A stretch of DNA of 64,000 bases from Unio delphinus (taxonomy: Eukaryota; Mollusca; Bivalvia; Unionida; Unionidae), in assembly GCA_029339505.1 (NCBI GenBank), contig JAQISU010000189.1, positions 2,577,001 to 2,641,000 on the forward strand. The letters run 5' to 3'. Below, piece by piece: positions 27,863 through 39,800 of the stretch. A program made the translations under genes and the position numbers. How positions within the stretch are numbered: the stretch's first letter is position 1; every line of letters starts with the position of its first letter. The notes beneath the pieces were generated by a model. That model searched no databases. It was given only the letters and a program-made list of their open reading frames with translations, and had not been told where the DNA came from.

Positions 27863-28249
27863 CTAAGTTCACGAAATCATAGACATGATATCACTTGATT
27901 TTAAAAGAAATATCTTACAAACTTTAGTCTTTTTTGTGATAGACTTTTATTGTCTAAAACATGCAATTATTTAACCTATATTGATTAAATGACACTTTCA
28001 GGGTCATATCGATCCAAATAAATCTAATCCTATCAACTGTAAACCTATTTAAAATGTGTTTTATCCCTGCACACAGGGCCGTCAAGAGGAAGGGGACAAC
28101 TGGGCATATAACCCAGGGGATCGGGCCCATAAGAGGACACGTGCCAATTTGTTAATTTTATACAATACATTTTTTGTTTGAACAAGGACTAGAAGAGGCC
28201 GGTTGTTTCTTATCCTGGGCCTGTCGTGATCGCTCTCTACGGTCCGGGG

Positions 28250-28502
28250 CCCCTAGTGGCCGAGTGGTCTAAAGCGCTTTCCGTTACAGATCACTGCCGT
28301 CTCACCTCTGTCTGCGTGGGTTCGAGTCTAAGATTCGGCTAATGTAGTTATGTGAGAAAGCTTGCCAGTAGCTTATCGTGGGTCGGTGGTTCTTTCTGGG
28401 GTGTTTCCCGGGTTCTTCCTCCACCCATAATACTGGCCGCCATGTATAGCCTATCGTGTGCTGAAAAATGGCGTTAACCCCTAAAGAAGAAACAAACCAA
28501 AC
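28250..28502 (+). mobile_element. tRNA-derived SINE, family B, copy 1
   Basis: The head GTGGCCGAGTGGTCTAAAGC with B box GGTTCGAGTCT resembles a tRNA with a long variable arm (Leu or Ser). The body has GTGGGTCGGTGGTTCTTTC and ends with ATACTGGCCGCCATGTATAG and GCGTTAACCCC. From memory, this end is widespread in molluscan SINEs. Confidence 0.88.
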
Positions 28503-30494
28503 TATACGGTCCTGCCCGCACGCTGTAACCATCAAATTCAATGTCATAAGCATTAAAGATTAAAGATGTAAGAAAACTGGACAGATACTGAACTTTGAAT
28601 GTTACCATATTTTAACCTAGGCTGTTGACGAATTAGACTAAAATGATAAAGAAAAAAAAGAAGAAAAATGTTTCATTGATGCATTTAGATTCATTATATC
28701 ATTTATCCTCTTTTCTGTTGTAGCCTAAACTATCATTTGAATGCCGGCTACTCGAGATGAATGTATAATTATCGTACTTAGAAACAGCATAGGAATTCGA
28801 AGAAAGAAATATCAGATATCAATGTGCTGAAATTGTTCATTTAGAACCAGGGTGACTGGGGAAGTGTTAAAAATTCTTGATATGTGCTGAAATAATATGC
28901 GCATTGTAGTGCTTACTTTGGTTGAGCCATTCAAACAGATTAAAGGAGTATATTAAAGAAATACACATTTCCAGAAACTAAAACTTTAATTTCAACGTGA
29001 AAAGTGTAAACCAAATTTCCTTGTGCAAAAAGAAACCGTGGGAGAAATTTTACACAGAGCTCAAGATCAGTTTGAGACAAAAAGGAATAACTGAAATTAA
29101 GAACATCAGTATAGACGAAAAACACAAAGGATATATATAATTCACCAGAAGAAACATTATTTACTAGTAAATTTACAAAGCAAAACGATCAAAAATTAAC
29201 CAGACCGAATGTGTTTTTGATATGATAAAGCATTCCTTGTGGCTGAAGTATGAAAAACAAAAAGCTTTCTAAATTAGAATGTTGCATTCTTAGAAAGACT
29301 AAAATCCACCATAGCAACATGAAATATGTTATGGTCTTAAACTAAGTTAAAAAAAGAGTAAAACCAATAAATTTAGTAAATTTTAACAAATTCAAATGTT
29401 AAATGTAAAAGGAGCTAAGTGCATTTTTTGAAATAAATCCCATATAATCCTAAAAGTTCTACCACAAATTAAAACACATTTAATAATATGAATTCCAGTG
29501 GTTTTCCTAATGAATTACAAAATTGAATGTGCTGATGTACCATTAGTCTAGGATTAGTGTCGGTGTGCTAACAGACTCAATGCAACATTCTGATTTAATC
29601 CCAAAATGCCTCTTGATGAATTCACAATAAATCCTCCAAATCAGTTATTTAGTCCGAAGGGATAGTATTAGTGGGCAGATTGTATGATTTAAATAAATAA
29701 AGAAATTCTCTCTCATAAAAAGTAAACACAAATAAAAGACTGATTCAACATTCAATGTAAACCACCTTAATATGGAAATCTGAAACAATAAGAGGAACGG
29801 TCCAATATTTTTCTCCAGAACATTCTTACTTGAAAACAAGATCAGATGTTTCTCTTAAGTTTTAGTAAAGACAATGACAAATGTAAGATAGACAAGGACA
29901 TCTTGAGAGAAGAAACTAATGTTCAGAACTCATGCCCAATTAAATATGTTTATCTACAAGTAATACTTATCTTAAAATATAATCTCCAAATATTAGACAC
30001 AACTAAGCAAGGGAATATGTTGCTTACATCATGACTCTTAAATCTATAATGATGGAAAAAATATCCAATACACAATACAAATTATATATAGATAACAAAT
30101 TCAAAAGAAAGTTTTCTTTCATTTTCAAAAAGTGCAGTTAAAATTTACTTCTATATGCATCCACGCACGTTTCTAACCATGATATAGAAAAGACGGAAGA
30201 CTTTCCGAATGTACTTGAAAAGTCTAGTCAATTAGGTTTCTCGTTCTTTAAAAAGCAGCACCAAATGTGCGTCTTTGATAAAACAGTTTAGATTGATGTT
30301 AAGAAGATGCTAGAATTTATTCACTAAATTGTATAAAGTGTTCTCGAGACCGATTGACAATGTAATAAGCTATGAAACAACTTTATGCGCATTCTACTTT
30401 GTTCAAAGTTTGATACAAAGTTGATTTTGGAGGCAAATTTCATATGATTCGTGTGCAAGGCCTGGCTCTGAGTTGTTATTCTGTAATTAGGAAA
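28503..30494. other. Intron 1 of the SDR gene, unique DNA
   Basis: AT-rich; no gene, repeat or element recognised. Confidence 0.6.
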
Positions 30495-30741
30495 AAAGGC
30501 AAAGTGCTGACTTTGTAAAATTTATGGATGATATTAGTGCTGACTTTGTAAAATTTATGGATGAAGGCAAAGTGCTGACTTTGTAAAATTTATGGATGAA
30601 GGCAAAGTGCTGACTTTGTAAAATTTATGGATGAAGGCAAAGTGCTGACTTTGTAAAATTTATGGATGATATTAGTGCTAACTTTGTAAAATTTATGGAT
30701 GATATTAGTGCTGACTTTGTAAAATTTATGGATGATATTAG
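30495..30741. repeat. ~35-bp tandem repeat
   Basis: Seven copies of GTGCTGACTTTGTAAAATTT plus ATGGATGA, with either AAGGCAAA or TATTA between them. Confidence 0.92.
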
Positions 30742-31792
30742 GCGCTAAGACGCTTATATCTATACATAGGAAGCCGTGTTTAATTTAACACAACAAATTT
30801 TAAATAAAACTAGTGTTAATTGATTTTGTTAGTGTTATAGAAGACGAACAGAAAACGTACATTTTTTTTCTAATTACAGAGTTGTACTTTTGTATGACCC
30901 CTTCATAGTGTTGCATTAAAACGTCCACCACTAAAAGCAAGTCTAGATCTCTTAGTCACTTAATATCTAAGTCATCCATGTTATTACAGCCATTATAATG
31001 TAAGTTAGTATTGAAAATAATTATTGCAATTATCAATACTGCGTAATATACAGTGACAAGCTTGGCAGAAAACTTTAGTAACGTGTATTTCCCACTTGAA
31101 AAGATTTATTGATCAAACTGGTTACATAAGAACCATACATTTTAATTCGATGCTAAAGTTATACATTTAAACTCCTAAGATGATATACGTGATCTAGAAA
31201 TGAAGAAAAGTTATTCGTCCCATACCGACCTGCACCAATCGGACCCCGCAAAATGATAGTGAATACAATTTTCAAGACCAATTCTATGAACATCCAGTGC
31301 CTTGTTCTGAAGAGTGGGGGATCAGCCTTAAGCAGTGGTGGGACAGTAATATGGGATTGCATGTACAAACGCAGGAACGGAAAATTGAATTGTCAAGTTT
31401 GAAAATATCTTTTCAATATATAGCTAGATGCTATAAATCAATGATCAGTTTCTCTGTGTAGGATCGTGACATTTGTGAGAAAGAAAACTGACAAATATTT
31501 CTCGCAATGGACCAGTAAATATCACATTGCTTGGTTAATGTGTCAGTAAATTCGCCTTCACCGTCACTCGTGAGTTTAAAACAGATTTAAAAACTATCTT
31601 GTAAAGTCTTTTTTTCCTAGCAGGTAAGACATTGTGGTACCAACACTTTAATGATGATGAGACTATATTTAATGTAATCAAATCAGAGTTGTCGCCTAAG
31701 TAATATGAAGTAGCGATTCGACGGCCAATATTGACATAACCATAGCATTCACGTCCATACCTGTAATGAATTCATTTAGACATTTATACAAC

Positions 31793-31796
<4 letters not shown>
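30742..31796. other. Intron 1 of the SDR gene, unique DNA
   Basis: Nothing recognisable. Confidence 0.6.

Positions 31797-31866
<70 letters not shown>
31797..31866. repeat. (GA)n microsatellite at the exon 1 donor
   Basis: On the transcript strand the donor reads CAG|GTCTCTCTCT, so the CT array starts inside the 5' splice site. Confidence 0.97.
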
Positions 31867-31867
<1 letters not shown>

Positions 31868-31870
<3 letters not shown>

Positions 31871-32077
31871 ATTTATATCCCATAATATAAGGTTTCCTCC
31901 AAGACGAGTTAATTCAATTGCCATCTCTCTCCCAATTCCGTGTCCGGCTCCAGTGACCAAAACATTTTGTCCAACAATGGTTTTTCTTCGGGGAGGGAAA
32001 CATGTACGAAAAATACTTTCCAAGCAGCAATACAAGAAATACAATCCTAAATACACGACCTCTGTAACTACCGTCAT
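31868..32077 (-). CDS. SDR16C-like dehydrogenase, exon 1 (host gene)
   Basis: 210 bp, 70 codons, starting at an ATG and ending in phase 0 at a CAG|GT donor. The N-terminus has a hydrophobic segment (VVYLGLYFLYCCLESIF), a likely membrane or lipid-droplet anchor. The Rossmann motif TGAGHGIGRE and the strand NLILWDIN follow; T-G-x-G-x-G-I-G binds NAD(P). The W-D-I-N after the second strand is typical of HSD17B11, RDH10 and SDR16C5. The four exons together give about 230 residues of a ~300-residue enzyme. Confidence 0.92.
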
Positions 32078-32429
32078 TGTTGATCAATGGTTACACTGTC
32101 TCTCCTTTACTGACTTGTTTCTTGAGATACATTTGGTGGCAATAATGAATGACACGTCAATGTTTGCTCCCAAAAGTGGACACCATCGTTATACAGTACA
32201 ATAAATCTTGATACGAGGGACGACTCACTCTTCTCAACCTCTTGTATGATAACGTCTCCAACAACGTCGATATACATTTGCTGGTGATAATAATATTCCA
32301 CCCTTATTTGCCTATCCCTATCTGTATGGAGGACAGTTGTGTGTGATAAACTCCCTATTATCAATGTAAATCGGGTATAACCTACATGAAACGTCAGTGC
32401 AGTGCCCAGTTCTTTTTCATAGGGATGCC

Positions 32430-32585
32430 TCAACACGAGGCAGCAATTTATAACGAAAATGAATAAAAAGCGACCAAGAAAATTTAACATAGTCAAAGGA
32501 GAGTGAAAAACTCGTCGAAAATAAATTAGATTGCATTGAAAGAGAGATGATTATGCAACAAAGCTTATCAACAAGAATCTTTTAA

Positions 32586-32620
<35 letters not shown>

Positions 32621-32625
32621 AACGA
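32430..32625. repeat. Diverged duplicate segment, copy 1
   Basis: It shares GACAGCAATTTAT-like, AACATAGTCA, ATTGCATT and AGCTTATCAACAAGA blocks in the same order with 33,553-33,745. Both copies end in a (GAT)n array. The copies are 1.1 kb apart and considerably diverged. Confidence 0.65.
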
Positions 32626-32849
32626 TTTTATTGCAATGATAAATATTTCTTTTTTAAAAACGGTTGCAAAAGGGTTTATGACCTCGCTGCATATGATTAT
32701 CATGTACTCTTGATGCCAACCAAGAAGAATATAAGAGATAACATATATCTAAATCATGGTGGCGTTAAATGTTGGAGAAGGATAAACCTACTGTTTTTGC
32801 GTAACGTGTGTGTGTGTGTGTGTGTGTTGGTGTGTGATTTTGATTTGTA

Positions 32850-33118
32850 ACGTAGCTTAACACATTTTCAGTCATATCGCTAAGAAGTCTGCAGTGTGGC
32901 AGTTTATAGTGATGTCTAGCACTGGGGCATCACACCGCAGATACGTAGCATGATGTCCCACCGATTCACCCGTATCAATATTAATCTGTTAATGCTGAAC
33001 GCTTAGTTAGTACCATTTGTTTATAAGTCTTTGGTATAACTCGGCTGGGATTTGACCCCACGATCTCCCGCATCTGAGGCGGACGTCCTATACCTAATGT
33101 AAAATGAGTGCTCTCTAA
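32850..33118 (-). mobile_element. tRNA-derived SINE, family A, copy 4
   Basis: Minus strand; the head region near 33,060-33,110 is partly decayed and the body matches copy 2 with a deletion of about 40 bp. Confidence 0.8.
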
Positions 33119-33552
33119 GGGTACACTCTGACCTATATCAGATCCGACACATGTATAGTTTTCTGATGTAAAAATCAGTGCTTTTCTACAAGGCTGAGGT
33201 AATTTTATTGTTTTAAAGATGGCTGATAACACATGGAAGATTATTCAAGAGGCAGGAAGAACGTTATTTTCCAATGGAGAGCGGTCACGTGGCTGCTGTA
33301 AATAAGGCCATTGATGAAGAGGGAAGTTTTCTTTTAAAAATTATCTTCAGCATCAATTCGTCAGCTGTGTTCAATATTCTGAACAATATGTCCCACACTT
33401 CTTGACGGCTGAGATTTGGGTTGGAATCACCCATACATCTACCTGCCAGACATGACAAAGGTATCCAGAAACGAGCATGACTACCAGTGACTCCACTGCA
33501 GTATCCCATATTGATTTTTTTCTTAGGGAAGATTTATTGGAGTTTAATGATT
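33119..33552. other. No recognisable gene
   Basis: Short open frames only. Confidence 0.5.
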
Positions 33553-33745
33553 CACCACGAGACAGCAATTTATTATCGACATAAAAAAATATTAAAATAA
33601 ACAAATATGGCTAAAGAAATTGAGAACATAGTCATAAAAGAATGAAAATCGTTACGAAATAACATTAAATTGCATTTCAAGAGACCCGAATATATAATAT
33701 AGCTTATCAACAAGATGCTTTAAAGTAGTGATGATGATGATGGTA
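33553..33745. repeat. Diverged duplicate segment, copy 2
   Basis: See 32,430-32,625. Confidence 0.65.
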
Positions 33746-33890
33746 GATGATGATGGTGGTGGATGGTGGTTATGTTGATAGTTGATGGTGATGATAATGA
33801 TGGTGGTGGTGGCGGTAGTGATAAGGATGATAGTGTGTAGTGATGATGAGGAGGATGGTGGGTGATGATAACGGTGAGTGAAGATGACGG

Positions 33891-33935
<45 letters not shown>

Positions 33936-34215
33936 TTTGTGATGGTGGTGATGGCGAATATGATGATGATGATGATGGTTATGAAAATATGTTGATGGAG
34001 TGTGATGATGGTGATGATGATGGTGGTGCTGATGGGTGATAATAACGGTGAGTGACGATGACGGTGGGTGATGATGATGACGATGGTGGCGGCAATAATG
34101 ATGACGACGATGACGACTGTGATGATGATAATAGTTATACAGATGTTGGTGGTGGTGATGGTTGTGGTACTGGTAGGTGATGATGAAGGTGAATGGCTCT
34201 TTTAGGGATAATGGT
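33722..34215. repeat. (GAT)n-rich low-complexity DNA
   Basis: GATGATGAT and GGTGGTGAT runs with irregular interruptions. Confidence 0.9.
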
Positions 34216-34300
34216 AGATATTGCTATTGAGTGGGTGTATTGCTGATGCTAATGATAGCTATTGGCATTGTATGGGTGTATTGGTGATGTTAATGCTAAT
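34216..34300. repeat. Outlying copies of the 41-bp minisatellite
   Basis: Two to three copies of the unit that fills 36.8-42.0 kb (GATGCTAATG, TATTG, GGGTGTATTG), 2.5 kb away from the main array. Confidence 0.8.
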
Positions 34301-34486
34301 TGCCAATCACGAAAAGGGTACCCAGAAACGTTTGAATGACATGGCAAAGAAACAAGGTTTTATATCTGAATACGAATCAAAAGAAATTATTAAATTTTGG
34401 ATCCACGGCAATGAGCGTTTCTTACCATTCATTTTTAATACAGCAAGGTCCGATCGTTCCGGCACCTATACCCAAAGCTGCTAGTG
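34301..34486 (+). other. Orphan coding-like fragment
   Basis: The open frame has RLNDMAKKQGFISEYESK and EIIKFWIHGNERFLPF, with protein-like composition unlike the surrounding repeats. No family recognised, no clear splice sites. It could be an exon or a transposon scrap. Confidence 0.25.
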
Positions 34487-35559
34487 TCACTGGACATCTA
34501 GGTACCTGTGTCTGAAACTGCTATTGGCACGGGACATGTGTATGCTTCCAAAGTATTGACAGACGTTGACCAACAGTACCGAATCACACCTATCCACGCA
34601 CCAGTACGCAGCATGCACCGGTAGCTAGCATGCATACACCAGTACGCAGCATTCACCGGCACCCAACGTATCCATCTACTCCAAGATCACTCGCCACTGA
34701 ATAAATTAGCCAACGTGATAGATTCTGAAAAAATATAGCATCAACACTTTGCAACATCCTCCATTACTAACCTTTTGTTTAGCTCCCAAGTGAGTTGTGG
34801 ATGTCACACATTCTTACAGATTTGCTCAGCAGCAAACGATTTTGATAGCCACGCGGTCGGAAGTGTAGTTACCTAGTTCTGCAACAAAATGCCAAGAAGT
34901 GAATACAAAACTGCATTTAATAATTGGATATACATGTCGAGAACACGTAGATGTGGAAGAAAAGTACTTGAAAGGGATGAAATAAAATAATGTTCACTAA
35001 TGAAGAAAATATATTGTACATTGAAATAATATCTGGAACTGTATAAATCCTCCGTCATATAATATTTTGACTAATGTTATTCTTACATTTTCAGTTCATC
35101 AAATTTTATTTAAAAAATTTCATTTGTATCATTTTCAGTTGTCTTTACTTAAAATTCAAAATAGAAAGTAAACAATATGCAAGTAACATCTAACTTGACA
35201 TTACACACTTTGGTGAAAGAACAAGCTATTGATTCATAAATCAATTTAGACAAACCATAACTTAGAATTGAACAACTACATTCCATGGTAGGATAATATC
35301 ACGTGATATCTTGGAGATTCTTGAAACAAACATAAAAAGTGAAAAGCATGGATATTTGTGAAATGTAAGCAATAGTTATTTCTCAATGTTTTATAGAAAA
35401 TCGCCTGCGAGTGAGAAAACAACAGTCTCCCTGCAAGCTGTTCGTACTTAAAATATATTAAAAATGACATTATTCACTAAATACTGTGTTCTTAATGGTT
35501 AAACTCTAACACACACATTTCACTATAGACCTCGTGTACTTTATTTCAAACATTTTATC
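34487..35559. other. No recognisable gene
   Basis: A short GC-richer patch near 34,590-34,670 repeats CACCAGTACGCAGCAT twice; otherwise AT-rich unique DNA. Confidence 0.5.
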
Positions 35560-36025
35560 CAAAATTGTGACATCATCTTCTAACTCTAATACCGTAGATA
35601 CCGTACAATACTATAAACGTGTGTTATAAACATAATCACTGTGTACCGTATATACCGTAAAATGCAATAAACTTGTGTTCTACACATAAACACTGTGTAC
35701 CGTTAATATCGTAAATACCAAAAACTTGTGTTATACACATAAACACCGTGTACCGTAAAATTCCATAAACGTGTGTTATAAATATACAAACACAGTGTAC
35801 CGTAGATACTGTAAAATTCCATAAACTTTATGTTATAAATATATAAATACCGTGTACCGTAGATACTGTAAAATTCCATAAACTTGTGTTCAACACATAA
35901 ACACCTTGTACCGTAGATACCTTAAAATACAATAAACTTGTGTCATAAATATATAAACACCGTGTAAATAGATACCGTTAAACACCATAAACTTGTGTTA
36001 TAAATATAAACACCGTGCACCAAAA
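35560..36025. repeat. ~55-60-bp degenerate tandem repeat
   Basis: Seven to eight copies containing CACCGTGTACCGTAGATAC and CATAAACTTGTGTTATA. Confidence 0.85.
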
Positions 36026-36829
36026 GTCAGAATTAGATTAGGCATTTTTGGTGTTCAATTGTTTATTCTCCAGAGTTTTGAGCATTTTACTGTATTTGCA
36101 TCTTGGATGGTTCAGAGTGAGTAATGACGGAGTAATGATCCGGTAGTAAAATCGGTCCCTATATACCACAGGGGAAAACCCCGTCGGACAAACTTTGACA
36201 ACAACTTCGCAAAGGAGACTATATTTATTACAAATTTCGTTACTACAGGTATATTTATCAGCATGAAATATATGCATGAAAATTGGCTTGATATGCATTA
36301 AAACAATAATTCAGATAAGAACTATAAAATGGGTACGTTATCTATACGTCTTCCTATCGCATGGAAATCAAAAAGAGACTTCTTAAACGAAGTTCGTAAA
36401 ATAGAAAGAAGTCTTTTGAACACGATATTTAGGCAAAGTATTTCTACATAGTTACCTTTCTTTCTTTATTATACAGATTAGTGACACCTCAAGTTATATA
36501 TAATCTAGGAAATGGCTTTGAAAATGATATATTTATTAGTACGTGACAAAGAAATTAGTACCTATGAAAATTATATATAGATGCCTGCATTAGATACAAT
36601 ATACGTCTTTGTTTTTGTTTTCTTTAAATTTAGTGCACATTTCATCATTTCAAACCATTCGAAACCAAGTTTTCTAAAAGATTTATTGACTCCGTGAAAT
36701 CTGACACTGAAATCAGATGCATCCCTAAACATGGAAGACATGTCCCCACAAAGTTGAACCGTGTACAATTTTATTTTCAATATTGAATTCCGTACTCTTA
36801 AGCCATGTACAATTGCATCGTTGTATTGA
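36026..36829. other. No recognisable gene
   Basis: AT-rich unique DNA. Confidence 0.5.
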
Positions 36830-39800
36830 TGATGATAATGATGCTAATGATAGCTATTGCCGTTGTTTGGGTGTACTGGTGATGCTAATGGTATATATTG
36901 CCGTTTTGGGGGGGGGGGGTGTTGGTGATGCTAATGGTAACCATTGCGTGGGTGTATTGGTGATGATAATGGTAGATATTGCCATTGTGTGGGTGTGTTG
37001 GTGATGCTATTGATAGATATTGCCATTTTTGGGTGTATTGGTGATGATAATGATAGATATTGCCGTTGTGTGAGTGTATTGCTGATGCTAATGGTTTGGG
37101 TATATTGTTGATGGTAATGGTAGCTATTGCCGTTGTGTGGGTGTCTTGGTGAGGGTAATGGTAGCTCTTACCGTTGTATGGGTGTATTGGTGATGCTAAT
37201 GGTAGCTATTGTCGTTGTGTGGGTGTGTTGCTGATGTTAATGTTAGGTATTGCCATTGTGTGGGTGTGTTGGTGATGCTATTGGTAGATATTGCCATCGT
37301 GTCGGTGTTTTGGTGATGCTAATGGTAGCTATTGCCGTTGTATGGGTGTATTGGTTATGCTAATAGTAGATATTGCCATTGTGTGGGTGAATTGGTTATG
37401 CTAATAGTAGATATTGCCATTGTGTGGGTGCATTGGTGATGCTAATGGTAGATATTGCCATTGTGTGGGTGTATTGGTTATGCTAATAGTAGATATTGCC
37501 ATGGTGTGGGTGAATTAGTTATGCTAATAGTAGATATTGCCATTGTGTGGGTGTATTGGTTATGCTAATAGTAGATATTGCCATAGTGTGGGTGAATTGG
37601 TTATGCTAATGGTAGATATTGCCATGGTGTGGGTGAAGTGGTTATGCTAATAGTAGATATTGCCATGGTGTGGGTGTATTGGTTATGCTAATAGTAGATA
37701 TTGCCATTGTGAGGGTGAATTGGTTATGCTAATAGTAGATATTGCCATTTTGTGGGTGAATTGGTTATGCTAATAGTAGATATTGCCATTGTGTGGGTTT
37801 ATTGGTTATGCTAATAGTAGATATTGCCATGGTGTGGGTGAATTAGTTATGCTAATAGTAGATATTGCCATTGTGTGGGTGAATTGGTTATGCTAATAGT
37901 AGATATTGCCATGGTGTGGGTGAATTGGTTATGCTAATAGTAGATATTGCCATTGTGTGGGTGTATTAGTGATGCTAATGGCAGATATTGCCATGGTGTG
38001 GGTGAATTGGTTATGCTAATAGTAGATATTGCCATTGTGTGGGTGAATTGGTTATGCTAATAGTAGATATTGCCATGGTGTGGGTGAATTGGTTATGCTA
38101 ATAGTAGATATTGCCATTGTGTGGGTGTATTAGTGATGCTAATGGTATATTTCGCCATTGTGTGGGTGTATTGGTTATGCTAATAGTAGATATTGCCATT
38201 GTATGGGTCTATTGGTTATGCTAATAGTACATATGGCCATTGTATGTCTGTGTTGCTGATGCTAATGGTAACTATCGCCGTTGTGTGAGTGTATTGGTGA
38301 TGCTAATGGTAACTATTGTCGTTGTGTGGGTGTGTTGGTGATGCTAATGGTAGAGTTTTGCCATTGTCTGGATGTATTGGTGATGCTAACTGAAGCCATG
38401 GTCTGGTGTGTTGGCGATGTTAATGGTAGATATTGCCGTGGTGTGGATGTATTTGTGATGCTAATGGTTGCCATTGGGTGGGTGTGTTGGTGATACTAAT
38501 GGTAGCTATTGCCCTTGTGTGGGTGTGTTGGTGATGATAATGGTAGATATTGCCATTGTGCGGGTGTGTTGGTGATACTATTGGTTGACATTGCCATTGT
38601 GTGAGTGTTTTGGTGATGCTATCGGTAGATATTTCCAATGTGTGGGAGTGTTGGTAATGCTAATGGTAGGTATTGCAATTGTGTGGATGTATTTGTGATG
38701 CTAATTGTAGGCATTGTGTGGGTGTGTTGGTGATGCTAATGGTAGCCATTGTGTGGGTGTGTTGGTGATGCTAATGGTAGCTATTGCCATTGTGTGGGTG
38801 TGTTGGTGATGATAATAGTAGATATTACCATTGTGTGGCTGTATTTATTTGTGATGCTAATGGTAGCCATTGTGTGGATGTGTTGGTGATGCTAATGGTA
38901 GCCATTGTGTGGGTGTGTTGGTGATGATAATGGTTGATATTGCCATTGTGTGGATGTATTGGTGATGCTAATGGTAGCTGTTGCCATTTTTGGGTGTTAT
39001 GGTGATGGTAATGGTAGATATAGCCATTTTTGGGTGTATTGGTGATGCTAATAGTCTATTTTGCCATTATATGGGTGCTTTGTTGATGCTAATGGTAGAT
39101 ATTGCAATTGTGTGGGTGTTTTGGTGATGGTAGTGGTACATATTGCCATTGTGTGGATGTGTTGGTGATACAAATGGTAGATATTGCCATTGTGTGGATG
39201 TGTTCGTGATGTTAATGGTAGATATTGCCATTGTGCGGATGTATATGTGATGCTATTGGTAGCCATTGTGTGGGTGTGTTGGTGATGCTAATGGTAGCCA
39301 TTGTGTGGGTGTGTTCGTGATGGTAATGGTATCTATTGCCAAAGTGTGGGTGTGTTGGTGATGCTAATGGTAGCCATTTTGTGGGTATGTTGGTGATGCT
39401 AATGGTAGATAGTCATTGTGTGAGTGTATTGGTGATGTTACTGGTGGATATTACCATTGTATGGGTGTATTGGTGATGCTAATTGTAGATACTGCCATTG
39501 TTTGGGTGTATTGGTGAAGCTAATTTTAGATATTGCTATTTTATGGGTGTATTGGTGATGCTAATGGTGAATATTGCCATCGTGTGAATTTGTTGGTGAT
39601 ACTAATGGTATATATTGCCGTTGTGTGGGTGTATTTGTGATGCTATTGGTAGATTTTGCCATTTTTGGGTATATTGGTGATGCTAATGGTAACTATTGCC
39701 ATTGTGTTGGTGTATTGGTGATGCTAATGGTAGATATTGCCATTGTATGGGTGTGTTGGTGATGCTAATGGTAGATATTGCCGTTTTGGGGTGTATTTAT

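Noticed and set aside
28255..28340. Possible tRNA-Leu or tRNA-Ser gene
   Set aside because: It is the head of SINE family B; a second copy at 43,941 has the same non-tRNA body.
32107..32496. Second dehydrogenase N-terminus on the minus strand
   Set aside because: It has a hydrophobic start but no glycine-rich cofactor motif, and no splice donor in the right phase.
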